Shown in pieces: positions 53,099-62,972 of a DNA stretch of 64,000 nt. The translations under genes were made by a program, and so were the position numbers. The stretch is taken from contig NZ_KE384352.1 in the NCBI RefSeq assembly GCF_000425345.1, positions 46,084-110,083 of the forward strand, given 5' to 3'. Position 1 is the stretch's first letter. Every line of letters starts with the position of its first letter. Under the pieces are notes generated by a model. The model saw only the letters and a program-made list of their open reading frames with translations, was not told where the DNA came from and did not search any database. Source of the DNA: Rheinheimera baltica DSM 14885. Lineage in GTDB: Bacteria; Pseudomonadota; Gammaproteobacteria; Enterobacterales; Alteromonadaceae.

Positions 53099-53757
53099 TC
53101 GAAGTAGCCAATATATATAAACGCTACCATGGTTTGCACGGTGGCGACTGGGTGTTAAAAGATGTCAGTTTTAGCATACCACCCGCAACCAGTGTTGGCG
53201 TGCTTGGCCGTAATGGTGCCGGTAAATCAACCCTATTAAGAATGCTGGCCGGCATGGACAGCCCTGACAAAGGCACTATACAGCGTAACTGCCGTGTGTC
53301 TTGGCCTATTGGTTTGGGTGGCGGTTTTCAAAGCAATATGACCGGCCGGCAAAACGTTAAGTTTGTTGCCCGGGTTAACGGTGGCGAATCTGATATGGAG
53401 CGCATTATTGCCTTCGTACAAGATTTTGCCGAAATTGGCCGGGCCTTTGACCAGCCGCTGGCAACCTATTCCAGTGGTATGAAAAGCCGCTTAGCATTTG
53501 GCTTGTCACTGGCATTTGAGTTTGATGTGTATTTGTCAGATGAAGCCACCAGTGTTGGCGACGCCGCCTTTCGGGATAAAGCCACTGAAGCGTTTCGTAG
53601 CCGCATGGGTAAAAGCAGCATCGTGATGGTGTCACACAGCACCGGAATATTACAGGATCTATGTCAGGCGGGTTTATGGCTACACCAGGGCAAGGCATAT
53701 TGGTTTGACGCATTAGACGATGCCATAACGGCGTATCACAAGAGTATTGGTAAATGA
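53095..53757 (+). CDS. kpsT: Capsule ABC transporter ATPase, KpsT-like
   Basis: A 220-residue ATPase with Walker A 'GRNGAGKSTLLRML', signature 'YSSGMKSRLAFGLSLAF' and a diverged Walker B 'DVYLSDEATSVGD', all in KpsT style; 'WPIGLGGGFQSNMTGRQN' is the KpsT-specific loop. There is no C-terminal polysaccharide-binding domain, so it does not recognise a terminal sugar modification as Wzt does. I chose ATG 53095, overlapping the kpsM stop as ATGA. Confidence 0.95.
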   Translation: MIEVANIYKRYHGLHGGDWVLKDVSFSIPPATSVGVLGRNGAGKSTLLRMLAGMDSPDKGTIQRNCRVSWPIGLGGGFQSNMTGRQNVKFVARVNGGESDMERIIAFVQDFAEIGRAFDQPLATYSSGMKSRLAFGLSLAFEFDVYLSDEATSVGDAAFRDKATEAFRSRMGKSSIVMVSHSTGILQDLCQAGLWLHQGKAYWFDALDDAITAYHKSIGK

Positions 53758-54836
53758 AACAACAACTAAAAGCAAAAGCACATTGGTTAGTTGCGGCAGC
53801 AGCTTGCGTTCTGGCGGTATTTTATTGGGGCGCTCTGGCTACCGACCGTTATATTTCTGAAGCCAATATCGTGTTGGAATCGCCTGAGCTAGCACCAAGC
53901 TCATTTAATTTCTCCTCATTATTGTCGGGTACCGGTGGTTCAGCGGATCTGTTGTTGTTAAAAGATCACTTGCTGTCAGTAGATATGCTGAAAAATCTGG
54001 AAGCAAAATTACAATTACGCCAGCATTACAGCCAGCCAAGTATCGACTGGTTAAGCCGTTTAGACAGCGATGCACCCATTGAGCACTTTCACGACTATTA
54101 TAAAAAGCGTATTTATGTCGCCTTCGACGATTACGCTGGCTTGCTGCGTATTCGCGTAGCCGCGTTTTCACCTGAGATGGCAAAAGCCATTGCCGATGCG
54201 TTGTTAGAGCAAGGCGAAGCGCATATGAACGACATGGGGCGTCGTTTAGCCGAAGAGCAAGTGCGGTTTATTGAAGGCCAGGTGAGCATTTTAAACCAGC
54301 GCTTAATGCAAGCGCGCGAAGAGCTGTTATCGTATCAAAACCAGTATGGCTTAGTGTCGCCAACGGCGGCAGTACAAAGTATTGCCACCATAGTGGCACA
54401 ACTTGAAGGGCAGTTAGCCTTAACTGAAGCGCAGCGTAAAGCTGCTCTGAGTTATCAAAGTTCGGCCTCACCAGAATTAAAACGGCTTAACGCCGAAATT
54501 TCGGCATTAAAACAACAAATAATATCAGAACAAAACCGCTTAGCCGCAGACGACGGTCAGGCGCTAAACCGCGTGTCAGCTGAGTACGAAACCATATCAC
54601 TACGGGCTAAATTTGCCCTGGAGCTATATTCAAACACCTTAATTGCGCTGGAGAACACCCGCATCGAAGCCTCGCGCAAATTAAAACAGGTGTCGGTGCT
54701 ACAATACCCCACCACGCCAGAATACGCGGTTGAGCCAAAAAGGTTAAAAAACAGCATTGTATTTATTGTTATGACGCTTTTATTGGCCGGTATTGTTCAT
54801 CTGTTGCTGTTAATCATCAGAGATCACCGTGACTAA
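53754..54836 (+). CDS. kpsE: Capsule export inner-membrane protein, KpsE-like
   Basis: A 360-residue protein with one helix near each end (about residues 11-29 and 330-350) and a periplasmic coiled coil between, the PCP-3/KpsE layout. 'DRYISEANIVLESPE' and the final 'VLQYPTTPEYAVEPKRLKNS' (in part) match the family. It links the KpsMT transporter to the outer-membrane KpsD-like channel. It overlaps kpsT by four bases and the next gene by eight. Confidence 0.92.
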   Translation: MKQQLKAKAHWLVAAAACVLAVFYWGALATDRYISEANIVLESPELAPSSFNFSSLLSGTGGSADLLLLKDHLLSVDMLKNLEAKLQLRQHYSQPSIDWLSRLDSDAPIEHFHDYYKKRIYVAFDDYAGLLRIRVAAFSPEMAKAIADALLEQGEAHMNDMGRRLAEEQVRFIEGQVSILNQRLMQAREELLSYQNQYGLVSPTAAVQSIATIVAQLEGQLALTEAQRKAALSYQSSASPELKRLNAEISALKQQIISEQNRLAADDGQALNRVSAEYETISLRAKFALELYSNTLIALENTRIEASRKLKQVSVLQYPTTPEYAVEPKRLKNSIVFIVMTLLLAGIVHLLLLIIRDHRD

Positions 54837-56637
54837 GCAACATACCGCTGCGGGTGAAACGCCGTTTTTCACCAGCTTGCCGTCAACCGTATTACAGTGT
54901 TTAACGGCAACTGGTGTTTTGCCTGTGCTAAAGCACAGGCTTACCCCTGCGTTACGGACTGAACTGTACCACCCCATCAATAACCAGCACCACCAGCAAG
55001 CTCGCGAGCTCATAACGCAATGGCAGCAGCAAAACTTGTCCGCCATGCCGGGGCACCCTGCATCCTGGCCACAGCATGACGATAACGAGCGATTTTCATT
55101 AATATTGCTGCATCAGCAAAGTGAGCGTGAGCTGCATCAGCTTATTGTGTTGGCAATAGGCACTGGTGCAGGGGATTGGGATGACGGTAGTGACAAATTT
55201 AGCCAACAACTGGTGGTTTACAGCGCTAAACCATTAAGCAAGCTGGCGCAGTATCGGGTTAAGCGTAAATGGCCGTTGTTACAATTGCACTTTGTGTTTA
55301 GTGGCCACCCTGGCTACTTATTACGTCAGGCTGATAATATTGTCAGCGATGGAGGCTGGTTTACCCTTGAAGCCATTCTTGCCGGACGTAATGTACAGCA
55401 AAGCCACGGCTCGGTGTTTACCGCGCTTTGCAACAGTAGCGGCGACGAACGTCAGGCCCTGTTAGAGCGTTTAGTGCACCAATTATGGCAAGTACATGCT
55501 GATATTCTGTTACCCGAAACGGCAAGTGCTGCAGTAAATGGCAAGCCGGCTGTTGCGGCAACTATAGCAGAGTTATTCAATTGGTTAGCATTGCAACAAC
55601 AGCAACTTAGCCGGCTTCCGCCCACCTTTTATGTACACCGTATGGCACGTTTGTGGCGCCCGGTGTTACGGCGCTTTGCGCCTTACAGCAAAGTTCATTT
55701 TGTTCGCCACGCCCGGCAAATTCCTGCAGGCAGCCATGTGTTGTTATGGGGGCGGCGCGAGCTGGATAGCCCAGCTCCGGCAGATCTAAACATTATTCGT
55801 ATTGAAGACGGTTTTATTCGCTCCGTTGGCCTGGGCGCACAGTTTGTCGCACCGGTATCCTTGGTGTTTGATCATCAGGGCATTTATTTTGACAGCACGG
55901 CCGAAAGTGAATTAGAGCAGCTGTGTAATCAGGCTACGTTCAGCGACACCTTGCTAAAACGTGCAGAAGCCTTGCAGCACGCTATCGTCGCGGCAAATAT
56001 TACCAAATATAATACCGGCCAGGGTAGTTGGCAGCGGCCGGCGGGTAGGCGGGTAGTGTTAGTGCCGGGGCAGGTTGAGTCTGATGCATCAATTCGCTTT
56101 GGTGCGGCAGATATCCGGCATAATTTGGCACTGCTTAAAGCCGTGCGGGCTAACTGCCCAGATGCTTATCTGTTGTACAAGCCGCACCCGGACGTCGTGG
56201 TTAAAGCGCGGGCGCAAGGTGATGGTGAGCAATTAGCCGGGCAATATTGCGACGAAATAATAAGTAATGTGGGTATGGCGCAGTTACTTAGCCAGGTAGA
56301 TGAAGTACATGTGCTTACCTCATTAACCGGGTTTGAGGCGTTATTACGCGGTATACCAGTGTATTGTTATGGTCGGCCATTTTATGCGGGCTGGGGCTTA
56401 ACGCAAGATCAGGTATCGCAACTGCGGCGAGAACGTACGCTTACCCTGGCGCAATTAGTTGCCGCGGCACTGATCTTATATCCGGTGTATATCTCTCCGC
56501 TAACGGGCTGTTATACTTCACCGGAAAATATTTTGAACGAGTTAGCATTATTGCGTACTAAGCGGCAATTCAGCCTGGCTGACTTAAAACGGCGCATAAT
56601 GCGTACCGCAGTAAATCTGTTGGTTAAACCCACTTAA
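54829..56637 (+). CDS. Capsule glycolipid glycosyltransferase with a single KpsC-like (Kdo-transferase) module
   Basis: A 602-residue cytoplasmic protein. Residues about 270-590 match one half of KpsC: 'LLWGRRELDSPAP', 'IRIEDGFIRSVGLGAQF', 'PVSLVFDHQGIYFDS', 'VLVPGQVESDASIRFG', 'LYKPHPDVV', and 'LTSLTGFEALLRGIPVYCYG' (in part). KpsC normally has two such modules that build the beta-Kdo linker of ABC-exported capsules. Here the first 260 residues are different and unrecognised. The start is GTG 54829, overlapping kpsE; the next ATG is about 70 codons in. Activity as beta-Kdo transferase is inferred from family. Confidence 0.82.
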   Translation: MTKQHTAAGETPFFTSLPSTVLQCLTATGVLPVLKHRLTPALRTELYHPINNQHHQQARELITQWQQQNLSAMPGHPASWPQHDDNERFSLILLHQQSERELHQLIVLAIGTGAGDWDDGSDKFSQQLVVYSAKPLSKLAQYRVKRKWPLLQLHFVFSGHPGYLLRQADNIVSDGGWFTLEAILAGRNVQQSHGSVFTALCNSSGDERQALLERLVHQLWQVHADILLPETASAAVNGKPAVAATIAELFNWLALQQQQLSRLPPTFYVHRMARLWRPVLRRFAPYSKVHFVRHARQIPAGSHVLLWGRRELDSPAPADLNIIRIEDGFIRSVGLGAQFVAPVSLVFDHQGIYFDSTAESELEQLCNQATFSDTLLKRAEALQHAIVAANITKYNTGQGSWQRPAGRRVVLVPGQVESDASIRFGAADIRHNLALLKAVRANCPDAYLLYKPHPDVVVKARAQGDGEQLAGQYCDEIISNVGMAQLLSQVDEVHVLTSLTGFEALLRGIPVYCYGRPFYAGWGLTQDQVSQLRRERTLTLAQLVAAALILYPVYISPLTGCYTSPENILNELALLRTKRQFSLADLKRRIMRTAVNLLVKPT

Positions 56638-56651
56638 GCGAAGGACAAAGC

Positions 56652-57794
56652 TTGCAACATATTGCGCTGGTTGGCACAACCGCAGATGCGAAACTGGGTT
56701 TTCGCGCAGAACTGATAAAAGACCTTGTGGCCCAGGGGCATATTGTTTATGCCTTTGCCGGCGACTACACCGACAAAACCCGCAGTGCAATTACCGCGCT
56801 GGGGGCTATTGCCGTGCCATATCATATCAGCCGTTTTGGCATGAACCCGCTGCAAGACATTTACACGTTAGTGCAGTTGATTTGGCTATTTAAAAAATAC
56901 CGCATCGATTTAAGTTTCTGTTACTTTGCCAAGCCGGTTATTTTTGGCACCATCGCAGCCAGGTTAGCGGGCGTGCCACGCCGGGTTGCTAAAATTGAAG
57001 GCCTGGGCCGTATTTTTACTATACCGGCCACCGGTGATACCCGCCGCGCCAAACTGCTGCGTTGGGTACAAACCCAGCTGTATCGTATTGCCTTGCCGTG
57101 CTGTGAAACCGTATTTGTACTTAACCCCGACGATGAGCAAGACCTCATCCGCAGTAATAATATCAAGGTTAAACGTTGCATTAATTTGGGTGGTATTGGT
57201 ATTAATTTGTCGGATTACCAGCCATTTACGCCAAAGGGTAGCATTCGGTTCATTTTTGTTGGGCGGTTATTACCAGAAAAAGGCATTGGCTATTTTATTG
57301 AAGCGGCAAAGATCCTGCGCCAACAAGGTGCTGCGGCTGAGTTTGTCGTTTTGGGTGAGCCTGACAACGCCCCCGGCGCGATTAATCGCTCGCAGTTACA
57401 ACACTTGGTAGAGCAGGGCACTATTTTTTATCCGGGCCGGGTGCTTAATGTGGCGGAATACCTTAAGCAGTCGCATGTGTTTGTGTTGCCGTCATACTAT
57501 CGCGAAGGCGTGCCACGCAGCACCCAGGAAGCCATGGCAGCAGGTCTGGCGGTTATTACCACTAACGTGCCAGGGTGTCGCGAAACCGTAATAGACAATG
57601 AAAACGGTTTATTAGTACCGCCGCACGACGTTGACGCGCTGGTTGCCGCCATGCAAAAACTGGTGACTTTCCCGGCATTAACAGAACAAATGGGCCGGCG
57701 AAGCCGCGCGCTTGCCGAGCAAAAATACGACGTACGAAAAATAAACGCTATTGTTATTAACGCTTTAGCACCAGAGGATCCCAACAAGGCATGA
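56652..57794 (+). CDS. Glycosyltransferase family 4
   Basis: A 380-residue GT-B enzyme starting at TTG 56652, with AAGGAC about six bases before it. N-terminal '[19 protein letters not shown]' and C-terminal '[19 protein letters not shown]' plus '[20 protein letters not shown]' mark the WbpX/PglA-like group, often HexNAc or undecaprenyl-linked sugar transferases. An ATG start would remove the first domain strands, so TTG is preferred. It overlaps rmlB by four bases. Confidence 0.9.
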   Translation: MQHIALVGTTADAKLGFRAELIKDLVAQGHIVYAFAGDYTDKTRSAITALGAIAVPYHISRFGMNPLQDIYTLVQLIWLFKKYRIDLSFCYFAKPVIFGTIAARLAGVPRRVAKIEGLGRIFTIPATGDTRRAKLLRWVQTQLYRIALPCCETVFVLNPDDEQDLIRSNNIKVKRCINLGGIGINLSDYQPFTPKGSIRFIFVGRLLPEKGIGYFIEAAKILRQQGAAAEFVVLGEPDNAPGAINRSQLQHLVEQGTIFYPGRVLNVAEYLKQSHVFVLPSYYREGVPRSTQEAMAAGLAVITTNVPGCRETVIDNENGLLVPPHDVDALVAAMQKLVTFPALTEQMGRRSRALAEQKYDVRKINAIVINALAPEDPNKA

Positions 57795-58852
57795 GTAAAA
57801 CGTTTTTAGTAACTGGCGGCGCGGGTTTTATTGGCTCGGCAGTGGTGCGCCATCTTATTCATGACACCCCGCATCAGGTTATCAACGTCGACAAGCTAAC
57901 CTATGCCGGTAATGTAAATTCGTTAAGCGATGTTGCCAATTCTGCCCGTTATAGCTTTTTACAGGCCGATATTTGCGATGCCAAAGCCATGGCGCAAGTG
58001 TTAGCGCAGTATCAGCCCGACATCGTCATGCACCTGGCAGCCGAGAGCCATGTCGACCGTTCTATTGACGGCCCGGGCGATTTTATTCACACCAATATTG
58101 TCGGTACCTATACCTTGTTAGAGGCTGCTCGCGCGTATTGGAGCGGTTTAACCGGCGAAAAAAAAGCCGCCTTTAGGTTTCACCATATCTCTACCGACGA
58201 AGTATATGGCGATTTACACGGCACAGATGACTTATTCACCGAAACCACACCTTACGCGCCTAGCAGCCCGTATTCGGCCAGTAAAGCCGGTTCTGATCAT
58301 TTAGTTCGGGCCTGGCTGCGTACCTTTGGCTTACCTACCGTTGTTACTAATTGTTCTAATAATTATGGCCCGTTCCATTTCCCGGAAAAGCTGATTCCGC
58401 TAATGATATTAAATGCCTTAGCCGGCAAGCCGTTGCCGGTATATGGCGATGGCAAACAAATACGTGACTGGTTATACGTAGAAGACCATGCCCGTGCGCT
58501 GGTTACAGTGGCTACGGCGGGCAAGGTCGGCGAAACTTACAATATTGGCGGACACAACGAAAAGCAAAACATTGAAGTAGTGCAAACCTTGTGTGCACTA
58601 CTGGAAGAGCTGGCGCCGAATAAACCACAGGGCGTAAAGCATTACAAAGACCTGATTACCTACATTACCGACCGCCCGGGGCACGATGTACGTTACGCCA
58701 TTGATGCGAGCAAAATAGCGCGTGAGCTAGGCTGGACACCAGCAGAAAATTTTGAATCAGGTTTACGTAAAACCGTGCAATGGTATTTAGCTAACCCAAG
58801 CTGGTGGCAAGCTATTCTGGATGGTAGCTATCAACAGGTGCAGGGCAACTAA
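57791..58852 (+). CDS. rmlB: dTDP-glucose 4,6-dehydratase RmlB
   Basis: A 353-residue enzyme with '[17 protein letters not shown]', '[15 protein letters not shown]', '[11 protein letters not shown]', '[15 protein letters not shown]' and '[18 protein letters not shown]', all classical RmlB motifs. It makes dTDP-4-keto-6-deoxyglucose, the second step to dTDP-L-rhamnose. The length is standard. rmlD starts directly after its stop. Confidence 0.97.
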   Translation: MSKTFLVTGGAGFIGSAVVRHLIHDTPHQVINVDKLTYAGNVNSLSDVANSARYSFLQADICDAKAMAQVLAQYQPDIVMHLAAESHVDRSIDGPGDFIHTNIVGTYTLLEAARAYWSGLTGEKKAAFRFHHISTDEVYGDLHGTDDLFTETTPYAPSSPYSASKAGSDHLVRAWLRTFGLPTVVTNCSNNYGPFHFPEKLIPLMILNALAGKPLPVYGDGKQIRDWLYVEDHARALVTVATAGKVGETYNIGGHNEKQNIEVVQTLCALLEELAPNKPQGVKHYKDLITYITDRPGHDVRYAIDASKIARELGWTPAENFESGLRKTVQWYLANPSWWQAILDGSYQQVQGN

Positions 58853-59773
58853 ATGCGTAATATTGTATTACTGGCACCTAATGGCCAGGTGGGCTTTGAG
58901 CTAGCGCGCAGTTTGGTGGGGTTGGGCAAACTACATTGCCTTAGCCGCGCTGATATTGATTTTAGCAATATTAATATGCTGTTAGCACGCATTGCCCAGT
59001 TACAGCCCGATATTATTGTTAATGCTGCAGCGTGGACAGCGGTAGATAAAGCTGAAACAGAGCAAGACGGCGCCTATTTGCTTAACGCAACGTTGCCGGC
59101 GGCATTAGCAACGCTGGCGCAGCAATCTAATGCCTGGTTGGTGCATTATTCCAGCGACTATGTTTATCCGGGCACCGGCAGTAATGCCTGGCAAGAACAC
59201 GATACTACTGCGCCATTGTCGGTGTATGGCCAAACCAAATTAGCCGGTGACAGCGCCATACAGCAGCACTGTGCAAAGTATTTAATCTTTCGCACCAGCT
59301 GGGTGTACGCCGCGCGCGGTAATAACTTTATGCGCACCATGTTAAAACTGGCACAAAGCCGTGAAGCCCTGCAAGTAGTGTCTGACCAAATAGGCGCCCC
59401 TACACCGGCCCGGCTTATTGCCAATATTACCGCACTTTCGCTGCAGCAAGCCTTGCAACGCGGTGAGGCGCTAAGTGGTGTGTATCATCTGGCGCCAGCA
59501 GGCGAAACCAGCTGGTATGGTTTTGCTGAGGCCATTTTTACGCTGGCCCGCCAGCATGGGGTAATGCTGACACTAGCGCCGGAAAAGTTGAGCGCCATTG
59601 GTACAGCCGATTATCCAACAGCCGCAAAACGGCCGGCAAATTCCAGGCTTTGTCTGACAAAAATACAGCAGACATTTAATCTGCAAATGCCCGACTGGCA
59701 AAGTCAGTTAGCACTAACATTTATTGAGTGGCGTAATAATACTCAGGTTGATAACACAGTTATTTGCCCTTAG
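58853..59773 (+). CDS. rmlD: dTDP-4-dehydrorhamnose reductase RmlD
   Basis: A 306-residue reductase with 'LLAPNGQVGFELARSL', 'IIVNAAAWTAVDKAE', 'HYSSDYVYPG' and 'YGQTKLAGD' (YxxxK). It performs the last step to dTDP-L-rhamnose. The dinucleotide motif begins with N-G-Q-V-G as in other RmlD proteins. It starts at the base after the rmlB stop; rmlA follows after 76 bases. Confidence 0.95.
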   Translation: MRNIVLLAPNGQVGFELARSLVGLGKLHCLSRADIDFSNINMLLARIAQLQPDIIVNAAAWTAVDKAETEQDGAYLLNATLPAALATLAQQSNAWLVHYSSDYVYPGTGSNAWQEHDTTAPLSVYGQTKLAGDSAIQQHCAKYLIFRTSWVYAARGNNFMRTMLKLAQSREALQVVSDQIGAPTPARLIANITALSLQQALQRGEALSGVYHLAPAGETSWYGFAEAIFTLARQHGVMLTLAPEKLSAIGTADYPTAAKRPANSRLCLTKIQQTFNLQMPDWQSQLALTFIEWRNNTQVDNTVICP

Positions 59774-59849
59774 CACAGTGTCGCAGTAAACTATCGCGTT
59801 TTATCGTCGCTAGCAGACAGGCACAACACGCAGGCATAGCAGGAATAGT

Positions 59850-60728
59850 ATGGCTCAAAAAGGTATAGTATTGGCAGGTGGCGCTGGTAGCCGGTTACAT
59901 CCCATTACGTTGGGTGTGTCCAAACAGTTGTTGCCAATTTATGATAAGCCAATGATTTATTACCCAATTTCCGTGTTAATGCTATCTGGCATCCGGCAAA
60001 TATTGATCATCAGTACGCCAGAAGATCTGCCGTCATTTAAAAAGTTGCTAGGCACTGGCAGTCAGTTTGGTGTGGAATTTGAATATGCGGTGCAACCCTC
60101 GCCAGATGGCTTAGCTCAGGCGTTTATTATTGGTGAGCAATTTATTGGTAACGACCGTGTTTGCTTAGTATTGGGTGACAACATATTTCATGGTCAGCAT
60201 TTCACCGGGCAACTATTAAAAGCCGCGCAGCAAGAAAATGGCGCCACGGTGTTTGGCTATATGGTAAAAGACCCCGAGCGTTTTGGTGTGGTTGAATTTG
60301 ACAGTGCCGGTAAAGCTTTGTCAATTGAAGAAAAACCCAAACAGCCAAAATCTAACTATGCGGTAACCGGCTTGTACTTTTATGACAACGACGTGGTGGA
60401 AATTGCCAAAGCTGTTAAGCCTTCAGCACGTGGTGAATTAGAAATTACCTGTGTTAATAATGCCTATCTGCAGATGGGTAAGTTACAGGTAGAAAAACTA
60501 GGCCGTGGTTTTGCCTGGCTAGATACCGGCACTCACGACTCGTTATTGGAAGCATCACAATATGTGCAAACCATTGAGCACCGCCAAGGCCTTAAAATTG
60601 CCTGTTTAGAAGAAATTGCCTGGCGCAATGGCTGGATCAGCGACAAAGACATGTTACGTATAGCCCGGTCATTAAGTAAAACCGGTTATGGCCTCTATTT
60701 ACGCCGCCTGCTGGATGGCGGCTTTTAA
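59850..60728 (+). CDS. rmlA: Glucose-1-phosphate thymidylyltransferase RmlA
   Basis: A 292-residue nucleotidyltransferase with '[20 protein letters not shown]', '[19 protein letters not shown]' and 'LGDNIFHG'. It makes dTDP-glucose, the first step of the pathway, and is usually feedback-inhibited by dTDP-rhamnose. The length is normal. An AGGA site precedes ATG 59850. Confidence 0.97.
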   Translation: MAQKGIVLAGGAGSRLHPITLGVSKQLLPIYDKPMIYYPISVLMLSGIRQILIISTPEDLPSFKKLLGTGSQFGVEFEYAVQPSPDGLAQAFIIGEQFIGNDRVCLVLGDNIFHGQHFTGQLLKAAQQENGATVFGYMVKDPERFGVVEFDSAGKALSIEEKPKQPKSNYAVTGLYFYDNDVVEIAKAVKPSARGELEITCVNNAYLQMGKLQVEKLGRGFAWLDTGTHDSLLEASQYVQTIEHRQGLKIACLEEIAWRNGWISDKDMLRIARSLSKTGYGLYLRRLLDGGF

Positions 60729-60740
60729 CGGAGCAGTAAA

Positions 60741-61283
60741 GTGCAGGTAACTAAGACATCCCTGGCCGACGTGCTACTGTTAACGCCCAAAGTGTATGGC
60801 GATGAACGCGGACATTTTTTTGAAAGCTTTAACCAGCAAAGTTTTAACCAGCTAATTGGTGACGTTAATTTTGTGCAAGACAACCAGTCACGCTCGGCAA
60901 AGGGTGTACTGCGTGGCTTGCATTATCAAATACAGCAACCGCAAGGCAAGTTAGTTAGGGTATTGCAGGGCGAAATATTCGACGTAGCGGTAGATTTAAG
61001 GCGCAGCTCGCCGCAGTTTGGCCAGTGGACAGGTGCAACACTGTCGGCAAATAATCAGCAGCAAATGTGGGTTCCACCTGGCTTTGCCCATGGTTTTTTA
61101 GTGTTGTCAGACACCGCCGACGTGTTATATAAAACCACTGACTACTATGCGCCACAGTTTGAGCGGGCTATTCGCTGGGACGACGCAGCGCTTGGTATCG
61201 TCTGGCCAAACGTAGAGCGGGTGATTTTGTCAGAAAAAGATCAGCAATCAGTCGCGTTTTCTAACGCAGAATATTATGGCTAA
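60741..61283 (+). CDS. rmlC: dTDP-4-dehydrorhamnose 3,5-epimerase RmlC
   Basis: A 180-residue cupin-fold epimerase with 'DERGHFFESFNQQSF', 'QDNQSRSAKGVLRGLHYQ', 'QGEIFDVAVDLRRSSP' and 'WVPPGFAHGFLVLS'; the catalytic His is in 'GLHYQ'. It completes the rmlBDAC set, so the cell can make dTDP-L-rhamnose for its surface polymers. The start is GTG 60741 or the M translated there, preceded by GGAGCAGTAAA. Confidence 0.95.
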   Translation: MQVTKTSLADVLLLTPKVYGDERGHFFESFNQQSFNQLIGDVNFVQDNQSRSAKGVLRGLHYQIQQPQGKLVRVLQGEIFDVAVDLRRSSPQFGQWTGATLSANNQQQMWVPPGFAHGFLVLSDTADVLYKTTDYYAPQFERAIRWDDAALGIVWPNVERVILSEKDQQSVAFSNAEYYG

Positions 61284-61331
61284 CGAGCAAAAAACTAACC
61301 CGAAACTTTGGGCTAAAAGCAAAGAGAGTTT

Positions 61332-62957
61332 ATGACAGACATTTTTTTTCTTGGTTGTGACACCAGCTGGCAGCTGTTGCAACTAGCAGTATCACCACAG
61401 CTAACCGACGACAGTCGCTTAACAACAATGCCGTACACTGCGCTGGATAACAGCTTGGCGGCGGGCACTGCGGTAACCGTGTTTTACAGTTTACCGCAGG
61501 TTGTTGTAGCCGGGCAGTTAGCTAATTTATCGGTGACTGACGCCTTAAATGCCTGGCAACAAAGTACTCAGGCACTGCTACAAACTCAGCGCAAACATCG
61601 GCGTCAACTTAAGCTTATTTGTTTAGATGACGCGCTGCAAAACGGCTTAGTGCAAGTAGACAATGACAAGATTGTTAGCATGTTAGCCAATATGCCTAAG
61701 CCTGCTGCGCCGTCTTTGCTGGCACTAATGGCCAAAGAGGCCATTCAGCAAACGGCAGAATTAACTCAATTAGCCGATCTGTTGCATGCCAGCAGCCTGC
61801 CCACGCAATCGAGCCCTGCTATCGTAGAAAGTTATGCAGAAAGCTGTGTAGAGCATTGGTTTAGCGAATACCGTGCACTAAAACAAAGCCAGCAGCGCAT
61901 GCCACAGCTAGAACAACAGCTGCAGGAATTTAGGCTGCAACTGGAATTAGTGCAGCAAGAACTGGAAGTGGTGTTTGCAGAAAAACAGCAAATGCAGCTT
62001 AAATTAACCCCATTACAGCGCGAGTTAGAGCAACAAACCGCTGCACTGACTAAGGCTAATGCTGACAATCAGCAACTGGCAGCAAGCCTGACTGCGTCGC
62101 AACAACAAGCCGACAACACTAAGCAAGAAAACGAATTACTGCTGTTACAACTGCTGCAAGTGCAAGAAGAGCTGGAAAAATATTACCTGCAGTATAAGCA
62201 GCAACAAACCGCACTACAAAAAGCGGATGCGCAGTTAGCGCAACATAAACAAGAGCAGGAACAAAACAGTAAGCATCATCAACAGCAGTTGGAACAGCTG
62301 AATAAACAGCATCAACAGCAGTTAGAACAGCTAAATAAACAGCACCAACAGCAGCAAACCGAGCAAGCTAGAAACTATCAGCAGCTGCAACAGCGCAGTA
62401 ACCAGGCAGAGCAACAGCATACTGAGGCCTTGCGCCAGGCCACTGCGCGTCACAACAGCCTTAATGTACTGCAAAAACAAGCCGAACGAGAGCTGGTAAA
62501 AGCACAGGCCGAAATTGAAAAACTGCAACGCCAGTTAGCCGGTGCCAGTTTAAGCGGCCATCAGGCCATGGCAGAATTAAAAACCGTTAAAAGCTCTACC
62601 ATGTGGAAAGCCATGGCACCGGTGCGCAAATTAAGCAGCGCAGCCAAGAAAAAGCAGCTGCAATTACAAAAAGACATCAGCCTTATTAGAAGTTGCGCTT
62701 TGTTTAACCAAGACTGGTATTTACAAAGTTACCCAGACGTAGAGCAGTCGGGTGCCGATGCCATAGAGCACTACCTAAAATACGGTGCCAAAGAAGGCCG
62801 GGCGCCAGGGCCAGATTTTGATGGTAACTGGTACCTAAGCCATTATCCCGATGTAGGTAGCAGTGGTATTAACCCGCTTATTCATTATATTAAGTTTGGC
62901 CAGATAGAAGGCCGGCAAACATCGCCTAAGCTATTACAGCTTAAACAAAAGCCTTAA
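61332..62957 (+). CDS. Coiled-coil protein with C-terminal YPDV/EGR repeats
   Basis: A 541-residue cytoplasmic protein in three parts. Residues 1-170 are an alpha/beta region starting 'MTDIFFLGCDTSWQLLQLAV', which looks like the sulfotransferase-like or methyltransferase-linked N-terminal regions of other surface-sugar loci but is not identified. Residues 180-430 are a long Gln-rich coiled coil. Residues about 460-541 contain two copies of the module W-Y-L-x-x-Y-P-D-V ... H-Y-x-x-x-G-x-x-E-G-R, known from the ends of several glycosyltransferases and rhamnan-synthesis proteins. It follows rmlC by 48 bases and is probably tied to polysaccharide assembly; the exact role is unknown. Confidence 0.75.
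   Translation: MTDIFFLGCDTSWQLLQLAVSPQLTDDSRLTTMPYTALDNSLAAGTAVTVFYSLPQVVVAGQLANLSVTDALNAWQQSTQALLQTQRKHRRQLKLICLDDALQNGLVQVDNDKIVSMLANMPKPAAPSLLALMAKEAIQQTAELTQLADLLHASSLPTQSSPAIVESYAESCVEHWFSEYRALKQSQQRMPQLEQQLQEFRLQLELVQQELEVVFAEKQQMQLKLTPLQRELEQQTAALTKANADNQQLAASLTASQQQADNTKQENELLLLQLLQVQEELEKYYLQYKQQQTALQKADAQLAQHKQEQEQNSKHHQQQLEQLNKQHQQQLEQLNKQHQQQQTEQARNYQQLQQRSNQAEQQHTEALRQATARHNSLNVLQKQAERELVKAQAEIEKLQRQLAGASLSGHQAMAELKTVKSSTMWKAMAPVRKLSSAAKKKQLQLQKDISLIRSCALFNQDWYLQSYPDVEQSGADAIEHYLKYGAKEGRAPGPDFDGNWYLSHYPDVGSSGINPLIHYIKFGQIEGRQTSPKLLQLKQKP
62280..62345 (+). repeat. Two 33-base tandem repeats in the coiled-coil gene
   Basis: Two consecutive 33-base units encode QQLEQLNKQHQ twice. 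The copies differ at four or fewer third-position bases, showing recent duplication. They lie in the middle of the coiled coil. Confidence 0.85.
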
Positions 62958-62972
62958 AGGATGTTAACTCCC

